Assembly (NCBI RefSeq): GCF_041821025.1 | Contig: NZ_JBGUAY010000001.1 | Location: 1 to 64,000, forward strand | Source of the DNA: Egicoccus sp. AB-alg6-2 | GTDB lineage: Bacteria; Actinomycetota; Nitriliruptoria; Nitriliruptorales; Nitriliruptoraceae | Reading direction: 5' to 3' | Length of the DNA stretch: 64,000 nucleotides | Shown: positions 25,542-34,703 of the stretch, one piece after another | Layout: each line of letters begins with the position of its first letter | How positions within the stretch are numbered: the first letter of the stretch is position 1 | Made by a program: the position numbers and the translations under genes | The notes under the pieces: generated by a model | The model's database searches: none | What the model was told of the DNA's origin: nothing | Seen by the model: the letters and a program-made list of their open reading frames with translations, nothing else

Positions 25542-26704
25542 ACGACCGCCTCCGAGACCAACGGCAGCCGCGCGGTCACCTCGAACCCGCCATCGGCGGT
25601 CGGACCGCAGAGAAGCTCGCCGTCGAAGGACTCGACGCGCTCGCGCATCCCCACGAGTCCACGCCCACTGCCCGTGACCGCCGGGCCGTCGGAGCGTCGT
25701 GGCCCGGTGTCGGCGACGACCACCTCGACCAGCGCAGGGCCGACCGTCACGGCGACGGTGCATCCGGCGGCGTCGGTGTGCTTGAGCACGTTGGTCAGCG
25801 ACTCCTGCACCAACCGGTACACAGTCAGTCCCAGGCCAGGCGGCGCCGCGTCGAGATCGCCGTTCACCTCCAGCGCCACCGGGAGTCCGACCCGCACGAA
25901 CCCGGCGACCAGATCGGGCACGTCGACCAGGCCGGGCAGCGGGCTCGTGCCGTCGTCGGCGCCCAGCAGGTCGAGCATGCGCCGTAGCTCGTCCAGGGCC
26001 TGGCGACCGGTGTCCTGGATGATGGTCAGCGGACGGCGGACCGCGGCGGCATCACGCTCGAGGAGCGCGTCCGCGGCTTCGGCCTGCAGCACGATGATTC
26101 CCAGCGAGTGCGCCACGATGTCGTGGACCTCACGGGACATGCGGCCACGCGCGGCGGCGACGGCCAACCTCGCCGTCTCCTCACGCTCCCGAGCCAGCGA
26201 GTCGGCCAGTGCGGCAAGTCGCACCGCGGCGAGGCGACGACTGCGGACCAGACGGCCGGCAGCCCACGCTCCACCGAAGTAGACGATCGGAAACACCGCG
26301 TCGACGAGCGGAGCTTCCGGCTCGGTCAAGGCGGCGATGATGCCGACCACGGCGAGCACCCCCGCCAGGGTGCCCGCCGCCACCGCCCGTCGTGCGCCGT
26401 TGGCGACGGCGAACACGGCCACCATGAGTGCCACCCAGGAGCCGAACGCCAGGGTCGGCCCGGTCGACAGCGCCTGGAGCAGCGACGTCGAGACCACCGC
26501 GGCAGCGACCAGGACCGGCCGGGTCCCCCGCCAGCGCAGCGGCACGGCGTGACCGAGGGAGAACAGCGCGGCCGGTAGTGGCGCCAACGTGCCCACGCCC
26601 GCCATCCCCGGCGTGATCTGGTCCAGCACGAGCACCAGCGGTACCGGCCACCATGCGCGCAGCACGGGGTCCACCCTGCGTGAAGGACCCACCAGTGCAC
26701 CCAT
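25538..26704 (-). CDS. Sensor histidine kinase (HisKA_3 type)
   Basis: This 388-aa kinase has six or so N-terminal helices, a linker, the phospho-His in SREVHDIVAHSLGI, an N box at NVLKHTDAAG and a G box at GSGRGLVGMRERV. No large external sensor domain is present, so it probably senses a membrane or envelope signal. ATG 26704 has no ribosome site, but TATTCT ends 6 nt upstream of it, so a leaderless transcript is likely. Confidence 0.92.
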   Translation of the reverse strand: MGALVGPSRRVDPVLRAWWPVPLVLVLDQITPGMAGVGTLAPLPAALFSLGHAVPLRWRGTRPVLVAAAVVSTSLLQALSTGPTLAFGSWVALMVAVFAVANGARRAVAAGTLAGVLAVVGIIAALTEPEAPLVDAVFPIVYFGGAWAAGRLVRSRRLAAVRLAALADSLAREREETARLAVAAARGRMSREVHDIVAHSLGIIVLQAEAADALLERDAAAVRRPLTIIQDTGRQALDELRRMLDLLGADDGTSPLPGLVDVPDLVAGFVRVGLPVALEVNGDLDAAPPGLGLTVYRLVQESLTNVLKHTDAAGCTVAVTVGPALVEVVVADTGPRRSDGPAVTGSGRGLVGMRERVESFDGELLCGPTADGGFEVTARLPLVSEAVV

Positions 26705-26710
26705 CGGTCG

Positions 26711-26716
26711 AGAATA
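26711..26716 (-). promoter_or_regulatory. -10 box TATTCT, leaderless promoter of the histidine kinase
   Basis: The minus-strand TATTCT leaves 6 nt before the ATG at 26704, placing the transcript start at or beside the A of the ATG. Confidence 0.5.
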
Positions 26717-26882
26717 CGACCGCGCCGTGCTCCCGGGGTCCTTCTCGAGGAGGAGTTGGTTCGGCCGCGAGGACGGCGTGTTCCGCACCGGGGACCGAGG
26801 GAGCCGGACCCGAGCGTCCGTAGCGTCCTCGTCGGATGGCCGTCGCCCGGCGGCCGGACACCGATGAACTCGAGGAGCCGCC

Positions 26883-27482
26883 ATGAACGCCACGTCACTG
26901 CCCGCCCGCTGTCGTTCCGTCGCGATGTGGGCCGGTCCGCTCGCCATCGCGTCGGTGGTGCTGGTGATCGGCGCGGAAGTCACCAGCCCGGGCATGCTCA
27001 ACCCGGTCGGAACGGCGGGCGCCGTCGCGGGCCTGCTCGCTGGCGTGGCGTTGGTCATCGGCACGGTCGGCCTGCACGTCGGCCGGGGCGCCGGTGACAC
27101 CGTCCGCCGCGGCGACATCCCGTTCCTGGTGATGCTGGCCGGCGGCGTCCTCGCCGCGGGCGGCATGTGGGACATGGTCTTCACCCTGCCGGTTCTGGCC
27201 GCGCATGCGCCCGCGTTGCTCGAGCAGGCGCACCCGTCGGTGCTGGCCGGGTTCCTGCTGTCCTACGGCACCCTGGGTGCCGGAGCCCTGGCCTGGACCA
27301 TCTCGATGCGACGGCAGCAGCGACTCACCGCGGCCGACGCCCGCTGGCTCGTCGCCGGGTCGGTCGTGTGCTTCACGCCGCTGCCCACCCGGTTCTTCCT
27401 CCTCGCCGTCGCCGTCAGCATCGTCGCCGCGCGCGCCGACCGGCAGATCACGATGCACCACCCCGTCCGCGTCGAGGTCTGA
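26883..27482 (+). CDS. Six-helix membrane protein of unknown function
   Basis: This 199-aa protein has about six predicted helices (for instance IASVVLVIGAEVTSPG, AVAGLLAGVALVIGTVGL, LVMLAGGVLAAGGMW) and a short basic C-terminus. ATG 26883 follows AGGAG. It is divergent from the two-component pair at 24864-26704, a common place for a regulated target. I do not recognise the family. Confidence 0.75.
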   Translation: MNATSLPARCRSVAMWAGPLAIASVVLVIGAEVTSPGMLNPVGTAGAVAGLLAGVALVIGTVGLHVGRGAGDTVRRGDIPFLVMLAGGVLAAGGMWDMVFTLPVLAAHAPALLEQAHPSVLAGFLLSYGTLGAGALAWTISMRRQQRLTAADARWLVAGSVVCFTPLPTRFFLLAVAVSIVAARADRQITMHHPVRVEV

Positions 27483-27535
27483 GCCGTCACGTCGGCTGGT
27501 CGTTGCGGTCGGTTTCGATCTCGACGTGGCCGGCT

Positions 27536-27541
27536 TAGACT
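27536..27541 (+). promoter_or_regulatory. -10 box TAGACT upstream of the LuxR-type ATPase regulator
   Basis: The box sits in GGCCGGCTTAGACTC, close to the context GGCCACTTAGACTC found before livH at 53345. It predicts a start near 27548 and a leader of about 20 nt. Confidence 0.4.
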
Positions 27542-27568
27542 CGAAAGAGCCGGCCATGTCGCCGTCGG

Positions 27569-30169
27569 GTGGTGACGCCGATCACGGCGAGAAGCACGCA
27601 CGAGCTGTTGGAGCGCGAGGCGCCGCTTCGTGCGCTGGATGCTGCGCTCGAGGAGGCACGGCGTGGGCGGGGCTCGCTGGTACTGATCAGCGGTGAACCG
27701 GGTATCGGGAAGTCGGCGCTGCTCTCGCATTTCGCGCGCGAGCGCGACCGCTCGGCTCGGGTGTTGGTCGGCCTCTGTGACGACCTGGCCATCCCGCGCC
27801 CGCTGGGTCCGTTCCGCGACCTCGCGGACGCGCTCTCGCCGGATCTCGCCGAAACCCTCGGTGGAGGGAGCATCCCCGGTGAGTTCGCCACGCGGCTGCT
27901 TCGCGAGCTCCGTGCCGGGCCGACGCCGACGGTCCTGGCCCTCGAGGACGTCCACTGGGCGGATCAGGCCACGGTCGATGCGCTCACCGTCGTCGCCAGG
28001 CGCCTGCGGGAGCTACCGGTGCTGCTGGTCCTCACGCTCCGGCCGGGCGAACTGGAGCCGGACGACCCGCTGCGCCCGGCCATCGACGCCATGCAGCGCA
28101 CGACCACGTTCCACGTCGAGCTCGCGCCGCTTTCGCGTGCCGCCGTCGAACAGCTCGCCGGGGACGACACCGAGCGGATCTACGAGTTGACCCGTGGCAA
28201 TCCCTTCTTCGTGATGGAACTGCTGGCGCACGGCACGGAACCACCGCCGCCGTCACTTGCCAACGCGGTGCTTGGCCGGGTGGCTCGTCTGGACGCCCCG
28301 GCCCGCGCCCTGCTGGAGCTGATCTCGGTGGTGCCTGGACGCGTGCCCATCCGCCTGCTCGATCTCGCCGAACCCGAGTGGGTCGCCGCCGCCGCGCCGG
28401 CCGAGCGACGCCGCCTGCTGACGAGCGATGCGGAGTACGTGCGGTTCCGACATGAACTCACCCGGGCGGCGATCCGCTCCAGCCTTCCGTACGGCCGCCG
28501 TCGCCTCCTGCACCGGCGCATCCTCGATGCCCTGCTGCAGGTCGACGCCGATCCGGCGGAGGTCGTGCACCACGCGGAGGGCGCGGGCGACACGGAGGTG
28601 GTCGCGGGGCACGCGCTGCTCGCCGCCCGTCACGCGGCCGCGACCGGGGCGAACCGCGAGGCGTTCGCGCACTACCAGCGGACGGCGGATCTCGCCGTCG
28701 AACGACGATCGGCAGTGGAGCAGGCGGCGCTGTTCGAGGAGCTCGCGCACAGCGCCTGGCTGACCGGCCACCTCGACGAGGCGATCGCAGCCGTGTCGCG
28801 CGCCATCGATCTGGCGGAGCAGCTCGGGGACACGGCGGCGCACGGTCGTTGCTCGAGCTTCCGTGCCCATCTCCACTGGTTCGGGGGCGACGGTCAGGCG
28901 GCGTGGCGCGATGCGTGTGCGGGGGTGCGGAGCCTCGAGGCGTCGGGGGCACCCCTCGAGCTCGCCCGCGCGTACGCCCAGTCGGCTGAACTGAGCATGC
29001 TCGCCAGCCGCGCCGACGAAGCGCTGCGTTGGGGGCAGCGGGCGATGCAGCTCGCCGGATCGGATCCGGAGATCCGGGCCCGTGCCATTGGCGCGATCGG
29101 CGGCGCGCAGCTGCAGCTCGACATCGACAACGTCGATCCCGTGCTGGAGGGCCTGGAGGTCGCCTGCCGAGCGCGTCTCCATGAGCAGGCGGTCTTCTCG
29201 CTCGTCGCGCTGGCGTACATCAACCTGCTGTGGGTGAAGCCGGATCTGGCGCGGACACACGCCGAGCAGAGCAGCGCGTACGCCAGAGAGCACGAGTTGG
29301 ACGGCATGGCGACCTTCGTCGACGGGTTGCTGTCCTGGCTCGACCTGCGTGCCGGTCGTTCCGGGCGGGCGCTGAGCCGCCTACCGACCGACGACATCCG
29401 CACGGTCTCGCCAGGAACCATCGCCGAACAGCAAGCCAGGATGGTGCGCACCGAGTTCGCCGTGCGCCGTGGCGAGGGCGACATCGACGAGTGGCTCCGT
29501 CGCGTCGCCGTCGCGGCAGACCGAACGGGCAAGTTGAGCCGGATCGGACCGGTGCTCGAGTTGCAGATCGAACGGGCGCTGACGTGCGACGCGCCGCTTC
29601 CCATCGAGCGGTTCGCTGAGGTGGCCGACATCGTCGGGAGCCAGGCACTCGCGGCGGGCTGTGGCGCTGGCAGGATCGCTGGCTGGGCGTCCGTGTGCGG
29701 GATATCGACGCTGTTCTCGGGCAAGGCCCCGGCACCGCACGCGGCGATGATCGCCGGTGACTGGCAGGGCGCGGCGGATGCATTCGGGGCGGTGGGGTGG
29801 CACCACGACCGCGCCCTGATGCTGTCGTTGCTCGACACCGCGGAAGCTTTGACCGAAGCCCTGGCCATCGCACGCTCGCTCGATGCCGTCCCGCTGGAAG
29901 AGCGGGTCTGTCGCCGTCTGCACGAGGTCGGCTTGCCCGTTCCCCGCGGCCCGCTCGCGGCCACGCAGGCCAACCCCGCGCAGCTGACCGGACGACAGCT
30001 CGAGGTGCTGCGTGAGGTACGGCGCGGACACGGCAACGCGCGGATCGCGGAACTGCTGCACATCTCGCCCCGAACCGTCGAGCATCACGTGGCGGGAATC
30101 TTCACCAAGCTCGGCGTGTCGTCGCGCGCGGAGGCCGTCGCGCGTTGCGCCGACCTCGGCATCACCTAG
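27569..30169 (+). CDS. Large LuxR-family ATPase regulator (LAL/MalT-like)
   Basis: This 866-aa regulator has an N-terminal AAA/NACHT-like ATPase (Walker A GEPGIGKSA at 42-50, Walker B VLALEDVHWAD near 115), a long helical TPR-like middle and a C-terminal LuxR HTH (LTGRQLEVLREVRRGHG, ISPRTVEHHVAGIFTKLGV). These proteins are ligand-triggered activators. Tandem GTG codons lie at 27569 and 27572; the first is used here. It may control the OsmC/methyltransferase pair downstream, but nothing in the sequence proves that. Confidence 0.88.
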   Translation: MVTPITARSTHELLEREAPLRALDAALEEARRGRGSLVLISGEPGIGKSALLSHFARERDRSARVLVGLCDDLAIPRPLGPFRDLADALSPDLAETLGGGSIPGEFATRLLRELRAGPTPTVLALEDVHWADQATVDALTVVARRLRELPVLLVLTLRPGELEPDDPLRPAIDAMQRTTTFHVELAPLSRAAVEQLAGDDTERIYELTRGNPFFVMELLAHGTEPPPPSLANAVLGRVARLDAPARALLELISVVPGRVPIRLLDLAEPEWVAAAAPAERRRLLTSDAEYVRFRHELTRAAIRSSLPYGRRRLLHRRILDALLQVDADPAEVVHHAEGAGDTEVVAGHALLAARHAAATGANREAFAHYQRTADLAVERRSAVEQAALFEELAHSAWLTGHLDEAIAAVSRAIDLAEQLGDTAAHGRCSSFRAHLHWFGGDGQAAWRDACAGVRSLEASGAPLELARAYAQSAELSMLASRADEALRWGQRAMQLAGSDPEIRARAIGAIGGAQLQLDIDNVDPVLEGLEVACRARLHEQAVFSLVALAYINLLWVKPDLARTHAEQSSAYAREHELDGMATFVDGLLSWLDLRAGRSGRALSRLPTDDIRTVSPGTIAEQQARMVRTEFAVRRGEGDIDEWLRRVAVAADRTGKLSRIGPVLELQIERALTCDAPLPIERFAEVADIVGSQALAAGCGAGRIAGWASVCGISTLFSGKAPAPHAAMIAGDWQGAADAFGAVGWHHDRALMLSLLDTAEALTEALAIARSLDAVPLEERVCRRLHEVGLPVPRGPLAATQANPAQLTGRQLEVLREVRRGHGNARIAELLHISPRTVEHHVAGIFTKLGVSSRAEAVARCADLGIT

Positions 30170-30375
30170 GGCTGCGATCGCCGAAAAACCCGTGCGGTGC
30201 AAAGCCGATCTGGGTACGGGCACCGATGGCACCGCAGACCGCCCTTCGTAGGGTCGTCGTACACGTCGCGACCGCCGGAGCGAGCCACACGAGGCGTGGG
30301 GCGTTGCGCGTTGCGGTCGGCGGTGTGGCCATCGATGCGTGCGAGCGCAGACCAGACCATGAAGGAGAACCGACC

Positions 30376-30951
30376 GTGACCACCACGACGAACACCCGAA
30401 GCACGGACAACGGGATCGACCTGAGCCGGCTGGTCGAGACCATCGAAGCGATCGGCGACGACCCGAGCCTGGCGACGTTCACGTTCCGTGCCCGTAGCAC
30501 CTGGCAGGACGGCACCTACAACGTCGGCCACATCGGCACGTTCACACACGCCGGCGCCGAGGACGAGAGCCGAGCGGCCTCCTTCGTCCTCCACGGAGAC
30601 GAGCCACCCGTTCTGCTGGGTGCCAACAAGGGCCCCAACGCCGTCGAACTGCTCCTGCAGGGACTCGCCTTCTGCTACGCGGTCGGCTACGTGGCGAATG
30701 CGGCCGCCAAGGGCATCGAGATCACCCGCATGGAGTACGAGATCGAAGGCGACTTCGACGTGCGCGCGTTCCTCGGTCTCGAGGGCGCCCGGCCCGGGCT
30801 CTCCCGTGTCCGCGCGACGGGCCGGGTCTCCAGCCCCAACGCCACCCCGGAACAGCTCGAGGAGCTGTGCCGCTACGTGCAGGACACCTCGCCGGTGCGC
30901 GACTCGCTCGCCAACCCGGTGGAGATCGAGACGACGCTCGAGGTCGTCTGA
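30376..30951 (+). CDS. OsmC-family protein
   Basis: This 191-aa protein has an OsmC fold: VGHIGTFTHAG near the N-terminus, then PNAVELLLQGLAFCYAVGYVANAAAKGIEI with the conserved Cys at the start of the central helix. The second peroxidatic Cys of Ohr/OsmC (about 60 residues away) may correspond to LEELCRYVQ; the match is loose, so thiol-peroxidase activity is uncertain. GTG 30376 follows GAAGGAGA. A methyltransferase gene lies 44 nt downstream and is probably co-transcribed. Confidence 0.85.
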   Translation: MTTTTNTRSTDNGIDLSRLVETIEAIGDDPSLATFTFRARSTWQDGTYNVGHIGTFTHAGAEDESRAASFVLHGDEPPVLLGANKGPNAVELLLQGLAFCYAVGYVANAAAKGIEITRMEYEIEGDFDVRAFLGLEGARPGLSRVRATGRVSSPNATPEQLEELCRYVQDTSPVRDSLANPVEIETTLEVV

Positions 30952-30995
30952 TCGCTGAGCGGCGCACGGAGCGCCAACGAGACGAGGAGGAGCGC

Positions 30996-31784
30996 ATGAC
31001 TGCCGCCACCCCCACACCGATCGACCCCGAGGAACTGCTCGTCAAGGTCAAGGCCATGTATCGGGCGGTTGCGGAGGCCCCGCACGACGAGTTCCACTTC
31101 GAGACCGGGCGGCCACTCGCCGAACGCCTCGGGTATCCGCCAGAGACCCTCGACCTGCTCCCCCATGGTGCGATCGAGTCCTTCGCCGGGGTCGGCTACT
31201 TCTTCGACCTCGCCCGGCTCGAACCGGGCCTCGAGGTGCTCGATCTGGGCTCGGGCGCCGGCATGGACGCCTTCTTCGCGGCGCAGCAGGTCGGGAGCGA
31301 CGGACGCGTCGTCGGCATCGACATGACCGACGAGCAGTTGGCGAAGGCCGAGCGTCTGCGCGCGGAACACGACATCGGCAACGTCACGTTCCAGCAGGGC
31401 CGCATCGAGCACCTGCCGTTCGAGGAAGCGAGCTTCGACGTCGTCATCTCCAACGGCGTCATCAACCTCGCGCCCGAGAAGGACACGGTGTTCGCCGAGG
31501 CCGCCCGCGTGCTGCGCCCCGGCGGCGCACTGGCGATCGCCGACATCGTCACGGACGTACCGCTGACCGAGGCCATCGTCTCCAACGTGGATCTGTGGGC
31601 ATCCTGCATCGGCGGTGCGCCGCAGCAGCGTGCCTACCAACAGGCGATGGAAGGCGCGGGCCTGCACGTCGCACTGACCAAGAGCAACCCGTACCAGTTC
31701 CTCTCCGACCAGGCGCGAGGCGCCAGTGACACCTTCGGCGTCAAGAGTGTCTCCGTCCTGGCCCGGAAGGAAGAAGGCCGCTGA
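30996..31784 (+). CDS. SAM-dependent methyltransferase (Methyltransf_11/UbiE-ArsM-like)
   Basis: This 262-aa class I methyltransferase has motif I VLDLGSGAGMDAFFAAQQVG, acidic motif II GIDMTDEQL and motif IV FDVVISNGVINLAPEKD. The NGVINLAPEKDTVFAEAARVLRPGG segment resembles arsenite methyltransferases, but only one Cys is present (ASCIGGA), while ArsM needs three. The substrate is therefore unknown. ATG 30996 follows GAGGAGGAG. It forms a pair with the OsmC gene. Confidence 0.85.
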   Translation: MTAATPTPIDPEELLVKVKAMYRAVAEAPHDEFHFETGRPLAERLGYPPETLDLLPHGAIESFAGVGYFFDLARLEPGLEVLDLGSGAGMDAFFAAQQVGSDGRVVGIDMTDEQLAKAERLRAEHDIGNVTFQQGRIEHLPFEEASFDVVISNGVINLAPEKDTVFAEAARVLRPGGALAIADIVTDVPLTEAIVSNVDLWASCIGGAPQQRAYQQAMEGAGLHVALTKSNPYQFLSDQARGASDTFGVKSVSVLARKEEGR

Positions 31785-31803
31785 GGTCCCGCCTCCACCT
31801 CAG
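31781..31803. terminator. Small hairpin between convergent methyltransferase and response regulator
   Basis: CTGAGGT (31781-31787) pairs with ACCTCAG (31797-31803) around a 9-nt loop. It overlaps both stop codons. It is a weak, possibly bidirectional terminator. Confidence 0.35.
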
Positions 31804-32456
31804 ACGCGGAGCCGGCCGGTCTCGTGGGCCCACATCGCGATCTCGACGCGGTTGCGTGCCGAGAGCTTGCGCATCAGGGCCGCGAGATGGGTCTTGACCG
31901 TGCTGATGCTGATGTGGAGTTCGTCGGCGATCTCGCGGTTGGTTCGCCCACGCGCGACACGGACCAACAGCTCCTCCTCCCGGGGGGTGAGCGGCTCGAC
32001 GGGCGGTGCCGGCGGCGGACCGGTGTGGGCGTCGGCGAAGGTCGCGAGCAACCGCACCGTGATGTTCGGGGCGATCAGGGCGTCACCTCGCGCGGCAGCG
32101 TGGATGGCCTGGGTCAGCAGTGCGGGGCCGGCGTCCTTGAGCAGGAATCCGCGGGCGCCGGCCTTCAACGCGCCGTGGACGTACTCGTCGAGGTCGAAGG
32201 TGGTGATGACGACGATCGCGAGCGGTTCACCGACACCGGGACCCGCGAGCTGCCGGGTGGCCTCGATGCCGTCGAGGTACGGCATGCGGATGTCGAACAG
32301 GCACACGTCGGGCCGCAGCTCACGGGCGAGGGTGACGGCGTGCAGACCGTCGGCGGCCTCGCCGACGACCTCGATGTCGGGCTGGGCGCCGAGGAGCATG
32401 GCCAGCCCGGCCCGCACGATGTCCTGGTCGTCGGCGATGAGCACGCGGATGGCCAC
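31800..32456 (-). CDS. NarL/LuxR-type response regulator (second system)
   Basis: This 218-aa regulator has receiver motifs IADDQDIVRAG, phospho-Asp in CLFDIRMPYLDG, VITTFDLDEYV and FLLKDAG, plus a LuxR HTH (LTPREEELLVRVARGRTNREIADEL). GTG 32456 starts 2 nt after the kinase stop. It resembles the 24864-25541 regulator and probably shares an ancestor. Confidence 0.93.
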   Translation of the reverse strand: MAIRVLIADDQDIVRAGLAMLLGAQPDIEVVGEAADGLHAVTLARELRPDVCLFDIRMPYLDGIEATRQLAGPGVGEPLAIVVITTFDLDEYVHGALKAGARGFLLKDAGPALLTQAIHAAARGDALIAPNITVRLLATFADAHTGPPPAPPVEPLTPREEELLVRVARGRTNREIADELHISISTVKTHLAALMRKLSARNRVEIAMWAHETGRLRV

Positions 32457-32458
32457 GT

Positions 32459-33646
32459 CTACACCGACCGCTCGGCGGCATCCGCGGCATCCGCGGGGTC
32501 CACGGCCCGAGTCCGCCGCGGCAGCGTCGCGTCCACGATCCAGCCACGGTCGGGAGCGGGGCCGGCATGGACCGTGCCGCCGAGCAGCGCGGCGCGCTCG
32601 CGCATGCCGACGAGGCCGAACCCCGGCCCGGTCGTCGGGTGGCGCACCGCCACCGGATCGCCGTCGTCGCGGACGGTCAGGCGCACCTCGCCGAGCCTGT
32701 CGGTGACCTCGATGGTCACGCGCGTGGCGTTGTGCGCATGGCGGGTCGCGTTGGTGACCGCCTCCTGGGCGATGCGGTACAGGGCGACACCGACGGGCTG
32801 CGGCAGGTCGGCGAAGTCGCCGCAGCGGGCCACCTCGATGCGTGGCGAGCCGTCGTGACGGGCGAGCTGTTCGAGGTGGTGCACGTCCGGCTGGGGGGCG
32901 AGATCCGGTCCGTTGCCGTCACGCAGGACGCCGACGACGGCGCGCATCTCCTCCAACGCCCGGGAGGCGGCTTCCTCGATGGTGGCGAGCACCGTCAGTG
33001 CGCGCTCGGGGTCGTTGTCCGCCAGCGCGCGTCCGGCCTGGGCCTGGAGGACGATGCCCGACACGTGGTGGCCGACGGCGTCGTGCAGGTCGCGGGCCAG
33101 GTCGTGTCGTTGCCGGAGCCTCGCCTGCTCGACGTCGCGCTGGCGGGTGGTGTCGTGGAACCGGATGGAGGCGCCCACCGCCGCCGAGCACAGGAAGAAC
33201 CCGTACCCGGCCACCACCTCGGCCACACTCGTCGGGTCCGCGACATGGGTGATCCCGAGCCAGGCGATGATGACCACGAGCCCGATACCCGCTTCGCGGC
33301 CTGACGCCCAACGGCACAGCGCATAGGGCAGCACGAGCACCGCCGCGATGCTGGCCAGCCCACTCGCCTCCATCACGAAGATCCGTGCCACGTCGAACAC
33401 GATGAGCGTGCCGAACGCGACCGCGACGGCGGCAAGGGGGCGAGTGCGCCGCCACAGCAGGGTGAGGCCGACCACGGCGCTGACCGCCAGGGCGACCGGC
33501 AGTCCGGTCCGATCCTCGCGGACCCCCACCTCGACGACCGACGCGACCGCGACCGCGCCGACGAGGGCCCAGTCGCGCCACACGCGGGCGGGCGCATACG
33601 TGGGACGCGGTTCGTCCCAGAACGCCGAGATGCCGTGACCGACCAT
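32459..33646 (-). CDS. Sensor histidine kinase (HisKA_3 type, second system)
   Basis: This 395-aa kinase has about five N-terminal helices, phospho-His in ARDLHDAVGHHVSGI, N box NATRHAHNAT and G box GPGFGLVGMRERAALLGG. It lacks an extracellular domain. ATG 33646 has TACGCT ending 6 nt upstream and no ribosome site, again suggesting a leaderless message. It is co-translated with the regulator downstream. Confidence 0.92.
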   Translation of the reverse strand: MVGHGISAFWDEPRPTYAPARVWRDWALVGAVAVASVVEVGVREDRTGLPVALAVSAVVGLTLLWRRTRPLAAVAVAFGTLIVFDVARIFVMEASGLASIAAVLVLPYALCRWASGREAGIGLVVIIAWLGITHVADPTSVAEVVAGYGFFLCSAAVGASIRFHDTTRQRDVEQARLRQRHDLARDLHDAVGHHVSGIVLQAQAGRALADNDPERALTVLATIEEAASRALEEMRAVVGVLRDGNGPDLAPQPDVHHLEQLARHDGSPRIEVARCGDFADLPQPVGVALYRIAQEAVTNATRHAHNATRVTIEVTDRLGEVRLTVRDDGDPVAVRHPTTGPGFGLVGMRERAALLGGTVHAGPAPDRGWIVDATLPRRTRAVDPADAADAAERSV

Positions 33647-33652
33647 GGACGC

Positions 33653-33658
33653 AGCGTA
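33653..33658 (-). promoter_or_regulatory. -10 box TACGCT, leaderless promoter of the second histidine kinase
   Basis: The minus-strand TACGCT leaves 6 nt (gcgtcc) before ATG 33646. This is the same spacing as upstream of the first kinase and of serS. Confidence 0.5.
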
Positions 33659-33881
33659 GGGACGGCAGGGCGGTCACGGCTCAGCCGGAAGCATGAGATC
33701 CGCGCTCGCGGCCTGACGCCCTCCTGCGCCCTCCGCGTTGCGGACGGATCATTGACGCGGGTGACAAGTCGGCGGATGGTGACCGGTGGAAGCGTTCGCG
33801 CCAGCGCCGGTTCGCCGCGTCCGCACGGCGGACCGGTTTTCGACGTGACGCGAGGGGCACCACCGGACGGCGGGGACTGCC

Positions 33882-34703
33882 ATGTCTGCTCGTTCTGGAC
33901 GGGGCGCGTCGATGCTCCTGCTGGTCCTCGCCGTCTCCTGCCGCGCCGCACCGGTCCTGGATGCCGGCGAGCAGGAGGCGCGGGTGACGGCCTCCCCGCG
34001 CGAGGCGGACGAGTCCGCATCCGACGAGGAACGCCGGACCGAGGGCGGTGACCGCGGCGACGCCACCGACTCCACCGGATCCACCGACGCCGCCGACGCC
34101 GCTGACCCCGCCGCGCGCGGTGACGAGGGCGATCCCTTCGACGAGATCGACTGGGCACTCCCGCCTGCCGGCCCCGGCTCGCCCTCGGTCAACGAGGATC
34201 CGATCTACAAGATCCTGGACGACCTCGATCCGCGGAGCTGTGCCGCGCTGCTCGACCCGGCCCAGGGTTGGTTCGATCCCTCGTCGTTCGGCACCGGCGA
34301 ACGCAGCGTCCATCTGTTCGAAGCGGGTGCACGGTTGTGTGCCGGCGACCGGGCCGGCGGACGCGCCAGCTACGAACGCGCGCGGCAACACGAGTGGAGT
34401 TTCGCCGTCGAGCAGCCGCTGCACTCACGCGTCTGCAACGTCTGGGATGCCGTCATCCGCATGGTGGACCCGGGTGCAGGCCCCTGTGCACTCGAGGAGC
34501 TTCGCTTCGACGCGCCGACGGACGACGAAGTCGTCGACCCGTCCGAGCCGTCCGAGGACGGAACCACGACCGAGCCCGGAACCGCGGGCGTCGACGAGGC
34601 GGGAGCGTCGGCGGAGGTCGGTCCGACCGAGAGCGTCGAGGACGGCGAGAGCGTCGAGGACGGCGAGGGCACCGGGGCCGACGTCACCGGTGATGCACCG
34701 TGA
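33882..34703 (+). CDS. Acidic lipoprotein of unknown function
   Basis: This 273-aa protein starts with a short signal peptide and lipobox LAVSC, followed by a Asp/Glu/Ala-rich low-complexity linker to about residue 95. A central globular part with four Cys (PRSCAALL, ARLCAGD, SRVCNVW, AGPCALEEL) follows, then a second acidic tail containing two SVEDGE units. The Cys may form two disulfides. I do not recognise the domain. The next gene overlaps its end by 11 nt, so the two products probably work together at the membrane. Confidence 0.7.
   Translation: MSARSGRGASMLLLVLAVSCRAAPVLDAGEQEARVTASPREADESASDEERRTEGGDRGDATDSTGSTDAADAADPAARGDEGDPFDEIDWALPPAGPGSPSVNEDPIYKILDDLDPRSCAALLDPAQGWFDPSSFGTGERSVHLFEAGARLCAGDRAGGRASYERARQHEWSFAVEQPLHSRVCNVWDAVIRMVDPGAGPCALEELRFDAPTDDEVVDPSEPSEDGTTTEPGTAGVDEAGASAEVGPTESVEDGESVEDGEGTGADVTGDAP
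34629..34664 (+). repeat. Tandem 18-bp duplication in the lipoprotein tail
   Basis: Two identical 18-bp copies (34629-34646 and 34647-34664) encode ESVEDG twice. The duplication preserves frame and looks recent. Confidence 0.8.

Noticed and set aside
30996-31784. Arsenite methyltransferase (ArsM)
   Set aside because: The motifs are similar, but two of the three essential Cys are missing and no arsenic genes are nearby.
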